Of a stretch of 64,000 nucleotides of DNA, positions 1 through 10,706 are shown one piece after another (position 1 is the stretch's first letter; the number at the start of each line of letters is the position of its first letter). This DNA is from Tubulanus polymorphus (taxonomy: Eukaryota; Nemertea; Palaeonemertea; Tubulaniformes; Tubulanidae): positions 12,935,001 to 12,999,000 of the forward strand of contig NC_134028.1 in NCBI RefSeq assembly GCF_964204645.1. Reading direction: 5' to 3'. Made by a program: the position numbers and the translations under genes. A model generated the notes under the pieces. That model saw only the letters and a program-made list of their open reading frames with translations. It did not search any database and had not been told where the DNA came from.

Positions 1-420
1 TTTCTAGAATGACACGTCGTTGATTATACCACGTCATCTAGTTCCGGCGCGCCTTTCTAGAATATTCTACACGTTTCTGATTATGACGTGTCATAATATC
101 TCGTTGTTATAGTAACAACCGTAACAGCTGCGAATTTATAGATTTATTCTATAGCTCTGTACATTGAATGTATATAGGCTCAAATAGAATCATGTTTTAG
201 TATAAACATCTAGAACAAGCGTGTTGAGACTTGTAAATTATGAGATTTGTGATTCGCTAACGTTCGCCGTATACACAACGCGTTGAAGTTGAAAAAAATC
301 AATAATAAAAGCATTTAGATCAATGAAATTAATTAACTCTTTACAATTGAAATATAAGGTGGTAATATATGTTTACTAGAGTTAATACAACCAACTATAT
401 AGCTGAGTATTATCGGGTGT

Positions 421-594
421 TTATAACGATTCAACGTATTTTTCACTATGTGTTGAGTTCCTTAATTCGATAAATGTTTTTGCTTTAACCAACTGGACTA
501 AAAACAAATGTGTTCTAGTTTTATTGTGTCTTGCTTTTTGAGACTTGTCTATATCGATATTACATGTTGGGCAGTAGTACTTATTTGCTTCCAT
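421..594 (-). CDS. 57-aa fused zinc-finger micro-ORF (copy A)
   Basis: The ATG at 594-592 has the same upstream AT-rich motif as the DNA polymerase B gene. The first 26 codons match the polymerase N-terminus, including a C-x2-C...H finger start. The remaining codons match the C-terminus of the HNH nuclease of these elements, read in frame to a TAA at 423-421. The same fusion is open in copy C (13791-13964) with a few substitutions. A role as a decoy or regulator is speculation; it could also be a neutral scar carried in the terminal repeat. Confidence 0.5.
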   Translation of the reverse strand: MEANKYYCPTCNIDIDKSQKARHNKTRTHLFLVQLVKAKTFIELRNSTHSEKYVESL

Positions 595-674
595 TTTAAT
601 ACTATATTTTTTATTAAAATTGATTTTAGAAGTTCAATGATTTAAATGTTATTCATATATATGAATATTTTAAG

Positions 675-940
675 AGTAATAGGGGTAATAGGCTTTCAGG
701 TTAAAGGTTGAACGGGCGGGTGAGTAAAAATGAAAAACATAAAAATAATTACAATTTCTACTTGAATTAGGAGTGAAACTCATGAAAATGAAAAATAAAT
801 TCGAGCGTGTGAGAATTTATTTTTCATTTTTATGAGTTTCGCGAGTAATTCAAGTAGAAATTGTTATTATTTTTATGTTTTTCATTTTTACGAGCTCGAC
901 CGTTCGACCTTTGGCCTGAAAGCCTATTACCCCTATTACT
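675..940. repeat. Terminal palindrome of Polinton copy A
   Basis: A 266-bp inverted repeat starts AGTAATAGGGGTAATAGGC and ends with its complement GCCTATTACCCCTATTACT. The arms continue imperfectly through the tracts around AACATAAAAATAATTACAA. The outer arm (GAGCTCGACCGTTCGACC type) is on the right and the inner arm (GGGCGGGTGAG type) on the left, the same polarity as the right end of copy C. Confidence 0.9.
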
Positions 941-943
941 GGA

Positions 944-2176
944 GTTATATAAGTCCTTCTAAGATTTCTAGAATATCTAATGCTATTAAAGCAGAAAGAT
1001 CACATCATATAATTACACATAATCCTTCAAATATTAATCCCGATGAAACTTTATATGTTAGAATTCCTAGATTAACACAAAATACTTTTTATGTTCCAAA
1101 TAGTATTTATTTATCTGCCGATATAAAAGTAATCGGTAATAATAATAATTATGTTGTTGATAATGTTGGAAGATTAAAAATTAAAATTTTTTAATTTGAT
1201 TAAAAAGTTAACTATAAAGATTGGTCCAGAAACATTAGATGATTATAATTTATTTATGCATTATAAAGATTTATGGTTAACTAAAGAAAATAGAAATAAT
1301 ATGATATTTCAAGGCATCCAATCAGAAAACCAAAATATATTAAGATCAGAAGCTAATAGCACAATATTAACTAATGCTGTAGATAAATTGATAAAAAGTA
1401 TATATGGAAGCAAATATAAAATTCCATTAGACTTTGAATTGATAAATAACAATGCGCCTTTATATAAATACGCAATTCAAGAAGATGTTATATTCGAAAT
1501 AACATTTGCTCCTGTTAATGAAATTGTAATATCTAGCGTTATTAAAGATATGGGTTATAAATTATCGAATATATGTTTAGAATATGATACAGTAACTGAT
1601 GAAAATATTGCAAGTATAATTCAAACTCAATACAATCAAGGATTTTCATTATTATATGATTATATTGATAAATTTAAAACTGTAACTATTAATGCAAATG
1701 ATGAAATAATTAATGAGAATATTAACTTCCCAGGTATATTAATATTTTTTACCATTGCAACATATACTAATGGCGCAATAAATGTTGATAATTATTATAA
1801 TCCTGAAATAACAAAAGTAGAAATAACTATCGAAGGAATAGCAAATAAAATATTTTGTCAAGGAGTGATATTGATTGATCAATGGCCAGAAATTAGAAAA
1901 CATTTTATGAATGAAAAAGTAAAATCATCTGAAAATTGTAACATTAATCAAATTGATTATTATACCGGCAATAAATATGCATTATGGTTAGATTTTAGAA
2001 CAACAGAGGATAATTCATCACATGGTCCTGGAAAAAAACTACAGAACACTACAGATGGAATACAATTATTCATGACAAAGAATAAAGGAATCAAAAATTT
2101 CAAAATGCACATTTATATTATATCTGACGCGCAATTAAATATTGTAAATTCTCAATTAGATAGTGTTATGTATTAA
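944..2176 (+). pseudogene. Polinton major capsid protein, broken (copy B)
   Basis: Closely matches the intact 415-aa capsid gene of copy C (20552-21799). The start codon and first residues are missing because copy A abuts at 940. An insertion of about 20 bp around 1172-1195 shifts the frame. Short in-frame losses occur near 1231 and 1730. The rest is open from 1196 to 2176. The protein would form the double jelly-roll virion shell; this copy cannot encode it whole. Confidence 0.85.
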
Positions 2177-2208
2177 AATTTTAACTTTAATAAAAATTTA
2201 TATAATAA

Positions 2209-2990
2209 ATGGAAGGAGGTAAAGTATATAAACATATTCCATACATCGATACACATGAAAATAATGATGGTTTATATTATGTAATACCTTGTAATATAGC
2301 TTTGATATTTGATCCTATTTTCAAAATTTATAAAACTAAACTAATAGAAATCGATAATAATAAAAGGGGTGTTGTTGATAATTTAAGTAATGTAATTGAT
2401 AATAATGTAATACCTTCTACATCTAATAATGTAATACCTTCTACATCAAATAATGTAATAGTGAAAATAGAAATTATTGTGATTATTGTAAAGGCGAATT
2501 TTCAAACGCTCCATCAAATTGGAATAAACATATGAATACAAGGGTACATATAAATAATGTTATAGAACGTGTTGGTTTAAAAGAATTTATAGAACACCCA
2601 TTTAGATATGTTACAAAGTTTGTTTCAAATCAAAAAGTAAATAGTAAAGAATTATATAAAGATTTATTATTAGCAACACCTAATAAAGATGAATTAGATT
2701 TAACCGATGCTAAGAAAATATTAGAATCAAACACTGTAAATGAAATATTAGGAGCAAACACTAATAAAGATAATAATGAAAATACAGGAAAGCGCATTGA
2801 TGATAAAGATTCTATGAAACTTAAATCAGAAAATAAAGATATAGTTTAGATGACTAATAAGTATATCAATAAACCAATTATTTATGAAGATACGGTAGAG
2901 CATTTGAATAAATTATTAGGGTCTGATGATGAATTGGAGAGTGATGATGAAAGTGATTCAGAAAGTAATTATCTAACACTCAAAAAGTAA
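2209..2990 (+). pseudogene. Zinc-finger / VIPSTS-repeat protein, broken (copy B)
   Basis: Homologous to the 318-aa gene of copy C at 19563-20519. The N-terminus is intact, with two or three copies of an N-N-V-I-P-S-T-S repeat against more in copy C. The frame then breaks near 2460, just before the C2H2-like finger, reopens near 2532 and is interrupted again near 2849. The acidic, serine-rich tail is still recognisable up to the TAA at 2990. The usual upstream motif (AATAAAAATTT then ATAATAAATG) is preserved at 2188-2211. Confidence 0.75.
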
Positions 2991-3035
2991 TAAAGGTTGA
3001 AAATTGTATAAAATAATAGTAAATAAAAAAGGGGG

Positions 3036-3360
3036 TTTTAAGTATTAAGGTATCTAATACGTATTTAATACATATCTAATACATATCTAATACATATCTA
3101 ATACATATCGAATACAATCTAATACATAAAATATCTTATTTTATAAACTGATATTCATATGGAAATTGAATCCTCAGTAATAATAAATAACCTTTATTAT
3201 TTTCAAACTAATTCATATATTAGTTGAAAAAATAAAAATAAATTGGTTGAAAATTGTATAAATAATATTTATTTTTAAAAAGGGGGTTTTAAGTAATTAA
3301 GGTATCTAATAGGGTATCAGGTATTAGGGTATCTAATAGGGTATCTAATACATAGGTATA
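3036..3360. repeat. Tandem GTATCTAATACATATC-type repeats
   Basis: Two blocks, about 3048-3125 and 3300-3352, of short tandem units based on (G)TATCTAATACATA and GGGTATCTAATA. Each is preceded by the same tail (AAATTGTATAAAATAAT then AAAAAGGGGGTTTTAAGTA). The first block follows the zinc-finger gene. The equivalent place in copy C (19405-19495) has units of GATACCCTAATACCT, so this is the usual content of the gene-block junction. Confidence 0.75.
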
Positions 3361-3477
3361 TTTTAAACATATTTCAATATTTATATTTGTATGAGTTAGA
3401 TTTTTAAACATTAAAAGTGTTAGTAAAGTTTTATTGAAATAATTCATATATATTCATGAATAACATATTAATGAATA

Positions 3478-3516
3478 ACTTCTAAAATCAATTTAGTAAA
3501 AAAATATGTATAATAA
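3478..3516 (+). promoter_or_regulatory. Early-type upstream motif of HNH gene (copy B)
   Basis: ACTTCTAAAATCAATTTAGTAAAAAAATATGTATAATAA sits directly before the ATG. The block TCTAAAATCAATTTTA recurs before the polymerase gene of copy C and the HNH gene of copy D. Inferred promoter. Confidence 0.5.
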
Positions 3517-4170
3517 ATGGAACCAGAACAACCACAAACTATAAATATTACAAATAACACTGGTGTCATAAACATATACTACAAGAGGTGTTCTAAATGT
3601 GAATTAGATAAATTAGCTTTAACAGAATTTAGTAAGCGTAAGATTAGCAAAGATGGTTTTCAATATTGCTGTAAAACTTGTACTAAACTATATACCAAAC
3701 AATATCGAGAGGATAATATAGAACATTTTATTTATTATATGGCAGAATATATGAGAGAAAGATATCAAACAGATCTTAATTTTAGATTGAAACAATGCTT
3801 AAGATCTAGATTAACACAATTATTCAACAAAGAAACGCATTCAGAAACACTTTCTAATTTATTGGGTTGTACAGATGAATTTTTCATATCATGGATAATA
3901 TATCAATTCGATGATAAAATGAATATAGATAATTATGGTGAATACTTTCATATTGATCATGTGTTGCCGATTTCTAAATTTAACATGAATGATGAATACA
4001 ATAAAAAACTTATTTGGAGTTGGAAAAATTTAAGGCCTTTAGAAAAGAAGGAAAACATAATTAAATCTAATAAACTAGATATACAGTTATATTTAGATCA
4101 ACTGGATAAAGCAAAGACATTTGTTGAATTATGGAACTCAACACATAATGAAAAATACGTTGAATGTTAA
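3517..4170 (+). CDS. HNH endonuclease-like protein (copy B)
   Basis: An intact 217-aa frame. After a short N-terminal tail there is a zinc-ribbon-like set of cysteines (C-x2-C near residues 25-28, then C-C-x2-C near 52-56). A C-terminal HNH core follows: H-I-D-H-V-L-P near residues 147-153, then W-K-N-L-R-P-L and a downstream N-x2-K-S-N-K. This layout is that of HNH nucleases of mobile DNA, which cut DNA with one metal at a beta-beta-alpha fold. The copy-C homolog (15733-16407) is about 90% identical by eye. In copy B it follows the zinc-finger gene rather than the terminal repeat. Substrate unknown; a role in element mobility or target cutting is inference. Confidence 0.7.
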   Translation: MEPEQPQTINITNNTGVINIYYKRCSKCELDKLALTEFSKRKISKDGFQYCCKTCTKLYTKQYREDNIEHFIYYMAEYMRERYQTDLNFRLKQCLRSRLTQLFNKETHSETLSNLLGCTDEFFISWIIYQFDDKMNIDNYGEYFHIDHVLPISKFNMNDEYNKKLIWSWKNLRPLEKKENIIKSNKLDIQLYLDQLDKAKTFVELWNSTHNEKYVEC

Positions 4171-5347
4171 ACGCTTAGAAAACCGGTTACTCTCGATCTA
4201 TGTCAAACCGCCTGTATGTAATTGTATTAGGTTGTTTACAAAAGCATCTGTCGCACGTTATATTCAGTTGAATAGGGTGTATCTCACTTGAATATTGATC
4301 GAATGTGCTATTTCAGTTGAAAAGGATTGATCAATTATATTACAAAGGAAGGAACATCTGTTGCACCAGATAGTATTTAGCTAGTGAATAACTGGCAGTT
4401 ATAAACGCGCAGCACATAAGCATAGGAACGTATAGGATATTCTCTCTATAAACACAATTTTAGGAGTTTACAGTTATAAATGTAAGTACTGTTTTTGTTG
4501 TTATTAAGGCGTTGGAAAACGCTAAACATGTAAAAATTATCCTGGTAAGATGCGCCACAAAATGGTCATGTTTAAGTGTTGTAATTAATATTTTACAACT
4601 ACAACTTCAAGTTAGTTTTATTCTACGCTAGATATTTGTCTTTTAGATAACAAAATGAAGACCATTGAATCAAGAAAGTGAAGATAGATGGATGTGGAAT
4701 CAGAAATAATGGATATTTCAACTCATGAGACTGTAGCAGTTTAGCCATACTGTATAGGCTTCCAATGCATTACGTTTGTCGGAATTTCAATTCCGTCATT
4801 AAGCTGTTGTTAATGACACACAGTGACAAATGTTGTATTATACTTTATTGATTCCTGCATTCCACGCATAACTTACCGGGCCTGAGTGGAGCGGCTTGGA
4901 ATGTGGAAATCGATAATGATTGTAGAATTAAATATATGTGTGTTTATGAAATAGTATTTCCACCAGTCGTTTCTTTGAATTTATTTTCAGTTTTAGGATT
5001 TATTATCAAGAATCCGAAATGACTTATCTGGACAGTTATAATTACTGCTCCTAATAGATAGACAATAGTAGTGAGATAATCTAAATCCTAATTTAAATAA
5101 AAAGTATTTAAAAAACAATAACTTCAACAAGCTAGTGAATTCTATTATATTTTTAATACTTTCTTTTCAAAAAGAATACTTTATATTTTGAATAGATTCA
5201 AATAGAAATTCTTTAAATTCAAATAGCTAGTATCAGTAGTCAATACTAGAATTCTTTAACTTTAACTATCTAGTATTAATCTAAAGAGATACTGGTATCA
5301 TTTTATAATACTTATAATATTTTTCTTATTAAATTTCTCTAATATAA
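4171..5347. other. Non-coding interior of Polinton copy B
   Basis: No credible gene. Parts resemble non-coding stretches of copy C: the GTAAGTACTG...TTATTAAGGC segment near 4481-4507 matches 14599-14630, and 4998-5080 matches 16390-16465. From 5090 to 5347 it is the AT-rich leader of the next gene, with CTAGTATCA/CTAGTATTA repeats also seen in copies C and D. Confidence 0.6.
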
Positions 5348-6004
5348 ATGTCAAAGAAATCGAGTAAGAATAGTATTGATATTGAAAAAACATTAGATGA
5401 TTTAGGTATTAGTGATAATAAGGATCCAGTTGTTTCTAATTCTATTCAAGTTAATAACAATATTGATTATGAATACTATTTATATTGTAAACACCATCTT
5501 GAGTTACTAATTGCTGGCGGGAAATCTAAACAATTTTTAACTAAGACCATTACTTTTCAAGAACTAGACTCTATGAAACCAGATAAAGTAATAAAATATT
5601 TTAAGATTTATGAAGAAGCTAGATTGGCCCGAATAAATGATTCTATTTCAGATGGTATTGTCAAATGTTATTCTAAGTTACGTAACCGGTTGATACCAAT
5701 TGATGATGAAAATAAATTATATAGTGATTTGAAAAATGACTATTTAGTTATGACTGAATTACAAAAATGGGTTGGTTATGCTTCATTTCAATTAGGATCG
5801 GTTATGACATTAATTTCTACTGGCGTCATAACATTTTCGAACATCAAACCTATGGAATATAAATCAGGTAAGAACGAAACAGATGTACTACAACCAAACG
5901 TCGAAACAGAAAATGAATCAGAACAAAAATTAACAAATAAATGTGTGATGGAGTTAAAAAAAAGGTTAAATCCGAGAAACAAATTAAATGGGCAAGAGAA
6001 TTAG
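5348..6004 (+). CDS. Conserved Polinton protein with one membrane-like segment (copy B)
   Basis: A 218-aa frame nearly identical to 16710-17312 of copy C over its first 195 residues. I do not recognise a domain. It has a charged N-terminus, a central helical region, and a hydrophobic stretch (YASFQLGSVMTLISTGVITF) near residues 141-160 that could be membrane-associated. A loss of about two bases at the end removes the normal stop, so the last 20 or so residues are out-of-frame read-through into the next gene. Confidence 0.6.
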   Translation: MSKKSSKNSIDIEKTLDDLGISDNKDPVVSNSIQVNNNIDYEYYLYCKHHLELLIAGGKSKQFLTKTITFQELDSMKPDKVIKYFKIYEEARLARINDSISDGIVKCYSKLRNRLIPIDDENKLYSDLKNDYLVMTELQKWVGYASFQLGSVMTLISTGVITFSNIKPMEYKSGKNETDVLQPNVETENESEQKLTNKCVMELKKRLNPRNKLNGQEN

Positions 6005-6333
6005 GTAAAAGATCTTCAGAATTGAAAAAAGCTAAGAAAAAGAAATTAACTGATATAAATGAATCACAGAAATTATCTGATATTGATTCGAATGATAATC
6101 CATCTGATTCTTCTAATGCTGGAATTATAATATATAAATTATAATTATATTTAATTATAAATTATATATTACAATTGGATTAGTAACAGTTATTATATTA
6201 TCCGGTGTAATATATAAATCAAAATTCAAATCTGATGATAAATATGATTCCAATGACAATAAACCTATTATACCAGAAAATAAGTCAAATCATAAAGTCA
6301 TTGAAATTAAATCTAAATTATTATTAATGGATT
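5941..6333 (+). pseudogene. Small basic single-TM protein, broken (copy B)
   Basis: Starts like the 127-aa gene of copy C (17305-17688): a lysine-rich N-terminus, then a serine/asparagine linker. The frame stops near 6142, just before the transmembrane segment, after a short AT-rich duplication. The hydrophobic segment and the C-terminal tail ending in LLLMD are recognisable out of frame to 6333. Confidence 0.65.
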
Positions 6334-6343
6334 AAAATAGAAA

Positions 6344-7435
6344 ATGAAAAAAGAACAATATTTAAGAGATTTATATTATAACCCAGAAAGTGAAGTATCA
6401 TATTCTAGCGTTACAGAAGTATGGAATAAAATAAAATCTGATAATGAAAATGGTAATATAAAATATAGTGAATTAAAATCATGGTTACAAAATCAACCAA
6501 CATATCAAATACACAAGAAAATGGATAAAACTTATTTAACAAGGAAAGTTATGGTTTCATATATCGATCAACAATGGCAAGCAGATTTAATTGACATGAA
6601 GAACTTAGAAGAATACAACAAATGATATTTCTGGATACTGAATGTTATAGACATACTCAGTCGATACGCATGGTCAATTCCAATCAAAAATAAAACTGGT
6701 ATAGAAGTTACAAATGCTTTTAAATCTATATTTAAAGAAGCTATTCCAGATAAGATACAATTTGATGAAGGTAAGGAATTCTATAACAAACATTTTAAAA
6801 AACTATTATCTGATAACGATGTAGATTATTTTTCAACACATTCAGATAAAAAAGCATCTATTATAGAAAGATTTAATAAAACATTGAAAACTAGAATGTG
6901 GAAATATTTTACTGCTAATGAAACATATAAATATATCGATGTGTTAGATGATTTAGTGAAAGGTTATAATAATTCTAAACATAGTTCTATAAATATGAAA
7001 CCTATACAAGCTAGAAAAGAAGATAATTCGGAAATAGTTTGGAATAATTTGTATGGTGTGTTTGTTACACATGATTTCGGTGAACCTAAATCTAAAATAG
7101 GACAACACGTAAGAATATCTAAATATAGAAAAACATTTTATAAAGGTTATACCCCTAATTTTACAGAAGAAATATTCAAGATTAAAAAGATAATATTAAC
7201 TAAACCTTTTGTTTATAAACTAGAAGATCTAAAAGATGAAGAAATATTAGGTTATTTCTATGAACAAGAATTATCACTTGTACCAAATCCAGATGAAATA
7301 GAATACAAAATAGAAAAAGTATTGAAATCAAAAACTCTTAAAGGAAAAAAGTATTCTTTGGTGAAATATAAAGGATATGATGATAAATTTAATGAATGGA
7401 TTTTATCTAGTAAAATTAAAAGAATAAATGAATAA
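6344..7435 (+). pseudogene. Polinton integrase, nonsense mutant (copy B)
   Basis: A homolog of the intact 362-aa integrase of copy C (17692-18780). The frame is broken by a single TGA at 6623-6625 where copy C has GGA, within the core just after the first catalytic Asp block (QQWQADLIDM). The rest, including F-D-E-G-K-E-F, the I-E-R-F-N-K-T glutamate and the C-terminal chromodomain, reads on to 7435. The end overlaps the ATPase start by 8 bases, as in copies C and D. Confidence 0.85.
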
Positions 7436-8051
7436 AGATTTATTTATATTTGAACCGCATAATATGTTAGTTACTGGTGTAACCAACTGTGGTAAAACAC
7501 ATTTCATATTAGATTTGTTAGAAACTATTTATAAGAATCATTTTGATAATATAATAATATTTGATAATATATTTTGTCCTACTTATGAAATGAATAAAAC
7601 ATATAATAGAGATATAGTTAAGATGAAAAAGTTTATTATATTAAATCCTAAAACAGTAAAAGAAAATTTAGATAATTGTATAAAAATAGCAATTGATACT
7701 TATTAAGGATCAAATACATTATTCATTGTAGATGATTGCGCAAATTTACATGATTCAAAAGTGAGAGAAAGTGAGTTATGTTATTTAGCTTTCTCTGGGA
7801 GACATTTTGGGATAACAACATGGGTTTTAAATCAAAAATATAATTCAATTGTTAAAGACTTTAGGGAGAATATAAGATTTTTAGTTTTATTTTATAACAA
7901 AGATAAAAAATCTATGCAACAATCATTGGAAGAAAATCAAATTATACCTACTGAATTACATGATGAATATATGAATAAATTAAAGAATAATAAAGGTTCA
8001 AAATTATTACTGAGACTACAATTTCCCTATGAATATAAGTTTATAAAATAA
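7428..8051 (+). pseudogene. Packaging ATPase with internal stop (copy B)
   Basis: An A32/FtsK-type genome-packaging ATPase. Walker A (GVTNCGKT) is present. A TAA at 7704-7706 interrupts the frame before the Walker B region (IVDDCA, about 7726-7743), where copy C has AAA at 19040-19042. The same stop occurs in copy D (61851-61853). There is also a small duplication (ATATTTGATAATATA) near 7555-7575. The C-terminus here has the normal LQFPYEYKF ending. Confidence 0.85.
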
Positions 8052-8141
8052 CTATTTATATATCTATTCTATAAGAGCTTACACTTTTATATTGAATAAT
8101 CTGTCAATTTAAATATTATTCATTTACATGAATATTTTAAG

Positions 8142-8533
8142 AGTAATAGGGATAATAGGCTTTCAGGTTAAAGGTTGAATGGTCGAGTTCATTAAAAACA
8201 AATATTAAAAGTAATTTAAAACTATAATATATTTTCATAACCGTGTGTATTTCAGTTGAATAATAGAATAATTATTATTATTTGAATATATTTGATTATA
8301 TGAATTTGTGTATTGTAAATAAATCAATTGGTCGCGGAGCGGTAGCGAAGTGGAGCGACCAATTGATATAATACAATATGCTTTTTAAATTATTGATATC
8401 TTAGAATAAATATTTAGTTATAATATAAAATACACACAAAATATATTATAGTTTTAAATTACTTTTAATGTTTTGTTTTTTAATGAGCTCGACCGTTCGA
8501 CCTTTGGCTTGAAAGCCTATTATCCCTATTACT
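8142..8533. repeat. Terminal palindrome of Polinton copy B
   Basis: A 392-bp inverted repeat with ends AGTAATAGGGATAATAGGCTTTCA and complement. The arms continue through AAAGTAATTTAAAACTATAATATATTTT. The centre holds a GC-richer hairpin (8323-8367, arms ATCAATTGGTCGC / GCGACCAATTGAT) in which GCGGAGCGGTAGCGAAGTGGAG forms the loop. The interior differs completely from the ends of copies A and C although the outer 50 bp agree. Confidence 0.85.
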
Positions 8534-9690
8534 GTCGAGCTACTAGATACGGTGCGGGCTATGATCTAACAACTATTTAACTGACCAATTTTGACCAATA
8601 CTGAGCTTAAAGTAATTTGTCTATTCTAGAAGCAACACAGTCGTGTTTTGTATCAAATAATTCGAAATGGTGTGGGCTTTCATCTAACAACTATTCAACT
8701 GACCAAATCTTGACCACTACTGACCACATATTATAGCTATATTTATCTGTTTCGGAAACAACTTTATCAGTTGTATTCATCATTCGAACCCACAATTTTC
8801 CTTATCCTATGAATATGGAGACCCATCCTCGTATGAGAATGAATATAATGTGATTTCAATTAAAGATGACACATGGCCTCATATCATTACGTTATGTTTT
8901 TTAACAGGTGGGCGAGAATATATTCTTATGTTTATGTTTCTCTGAATGTTGCTATATTTAAGAGTTAAATAATTTCAGTCTACCAAACAAAGGATTTTTC
9001 TGTATATGTTTCGTGTCCTGTTTTTCCATAACCCTAGGACTGCATTTTAGGTATTTTTCGCGGATGACCGAAAGCTGCTGTCCCTTTCTAGTAATTTGAT
9101 GATATCTGTCGAAATCTAAATTTTAAAAAAGAATCAGGCATATCTCCTTGTTTGACTAAGTATGAACTCAACTTTAAGGGACACTCCCTTAAAGGCGCCG
9201 AAGTAAAATCATGTGTCGAGTGGAGATGATATTGTGTCAGAAACTAGTGTCAACCAGATGTGTTCCCATTAAACGAACCGACCGCGAGCCGAGTCGATGT
9301 GAGATGTGGCCTACACTGAAAATCTCAAGCGCTACCACTGGTTTTTAGGTGCCTCTGAATGTCGGCCGTTAAAAATCTAAACAATTGCCATTTGGAAAGG
9401 ACCTAGTTAGAGAAAATGCTAGATGTGTATATCGTGTGATACAGGCTCCATATTTCAGGTGCGTTTGGAATTTAACCTTGTTTATAACGAAACACACGTG
9501 TTCTTATCTATTTTAGAAGAGCGCATGATAGTGCAATAAAGAACTGACAATGAAAAAGGGGTGACAGGTGACAGATATCACACCGAATTTCAATTCCTAT
9601 GAACACTTTTCATATAGTGAATTCTATACAAGAGTTTAAAAAAAACTTGAAATATTAACGAAACAGTTTTTTGACGGACAAATCGTTACC
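8534..9690 (-). repeat. Foldback-family repeat, truncated copy
   Basis: The inverse of 42345-46380. The first about 240 bp contain two units of the about 120-bp TGACCAA-rich array. The rest corresponds to 43380 down to 42345, with 2.75 kb missing at the point homologous to 43387/46154. It lies between Polinton B and the dispersed repeat starting at 9708. No coding capacity seen. Confidence 0.8.
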
Positions 9691-9707
9691 CTCAAATTTA
9701 CCTCCAA

Positions 9708-10340
9708 TTTGTAATGTATGTGATGTATAAACTGACTTTAGACCGTTTAATATCGATGATAACAAGGTATCACCGACGCTGACATTTTCTGACGCTAACT
9801 ATTATGACCCGGACCGATTCAATTCAATTAAGAAAACGCGTTCCGATACAGTAAATAAACATACCGCTGTTGATTTTTCGAAGTATTGATATCCACGAAC
9901 AAAACTATACTATTATAGAATGTTTTAAAGGAACTGCTTTTAATAACAGCATGAATAAACTTACTTCACAAACAAGGAAGTACATTTTTAAGTTGTGAAC
10001 GGTCGAACACCAGTTATTCACAGTAACCTGTGATTTGGATATTCTCGGAGCATTCCTTCTTTATTTATTTATGAAATGACGTCACAAACTTTCAGATTCG
10101 CGCCAGTATGCGCGCCATGATTGATGATTGCTACTTCCACGGGTGTAATCTTTAAGTAACTTCAAGTTTAAAATAGGAAGCACAGTACATCCATAGAAAC
10201 TACGCGCAGAAATTATTATCAGAGTTTAACATTTCGTTTCAAAGTTATTAGTAGTCAAATCTAATAGAAAATGATTTTTATGTGACGAAACTCAGTGGAA
10301 AATATGTTTAAAATATAGCTGCAAGCAGCGATAACGGGTT
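9708..10340 (+). repeat. Dispersed repeat, copy 1
   Basis: Directly homologous to 33240-33880. Shared landmarks are ACCTCCAATTTGTAATGTAT, GTTGATTTTTCGAAGTATTG, ATGAAATGACGTCACAA and GTGACGAAACTCAGTGGAAA. Both end near AACGGGTTTCTGCC or AATAGGGTTTCTGCC. Non-coding; probably a non-autonomous element. Positions 10341-10477 are unique here and show no gene. Confidence 0.75.
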
Positions 10341-10706
10341 TCTGCCTTTCTGGATAGAATGTCGTTCAGGGATGCGAGCAAAGATTTCACACGAAATCAG
10401 TTCGTCACATGCCGTTTTTTGAAAGAGTGCCACCTAGGGGTCAACTCACAACATGGATATGTTCACCCACATGTGCTTCAATTCAATTCAATTCAATTCA
10501 ATAGATTTATTTGCATAGAATACAATATGTAAACATATATACAATCTACACAGGCCAAGCAAAGCCAGAAAGGCCGCTTAACGCTAGCACCCATACAAAA
10601 AATCAAACAAAGTACCGTAACAAAAATATACACAAATTATACAAATATGATTAACAATTGACTCAGCAGAATGTGGATGCGTAATTATTATGTGATTGAT
10701 TGTTAA

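Larger units (their letters stand above)
1..940 (-). mobile_element. Polinton copy A, terminal segment
   Basis: Positions 1-674 are an inverted copy of the left-end sequence of the nearly complete Polinton at 13707-14510, including the truncated polymerase start and the HNH-tail remnant. Positions 675-940 are the terminal palindrome. The element therefore ends at 940 and continues leftward out of the window. Its end abuts a capsid gene of another Polinton at 941, lacking only the first codons, so copy A most likely inserted into copy B. The target duplication cannot be checked because the other end is outside the window. Confidence 0.85.
941..8533 (+). mobile_element. Polinton copy B, decayed and rearranged
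   Basis: Contains, all on the plus strand, remnants of capsid protein, zinc-finger protein, HNH nuclease, two small membrane proteins, integrase and ATPase, ending in a terminal palindrome at 8142-8533. In copy C the capsid and zinc-finger genes converge with the HNH-to-ATPase block; here they are co-directional and precede it, so one block is inverted. The right boundary is exact: host repeat resumes at 8534 with GTCGAG, matched by CTCGAC in an uninterrupted inverted paralog near 46376. The left end lies beyond copy A and is not visible. Confidence 0.85.

Noticed and set aside
832-1194. A 120-aa frame beginning within the terminal palindrome
   Set aside because: Its first third is read from the palindrome and occurs at every palindrome of this type (also near 13549 and 30690); only the part after 943 is genuine capsid sequence.
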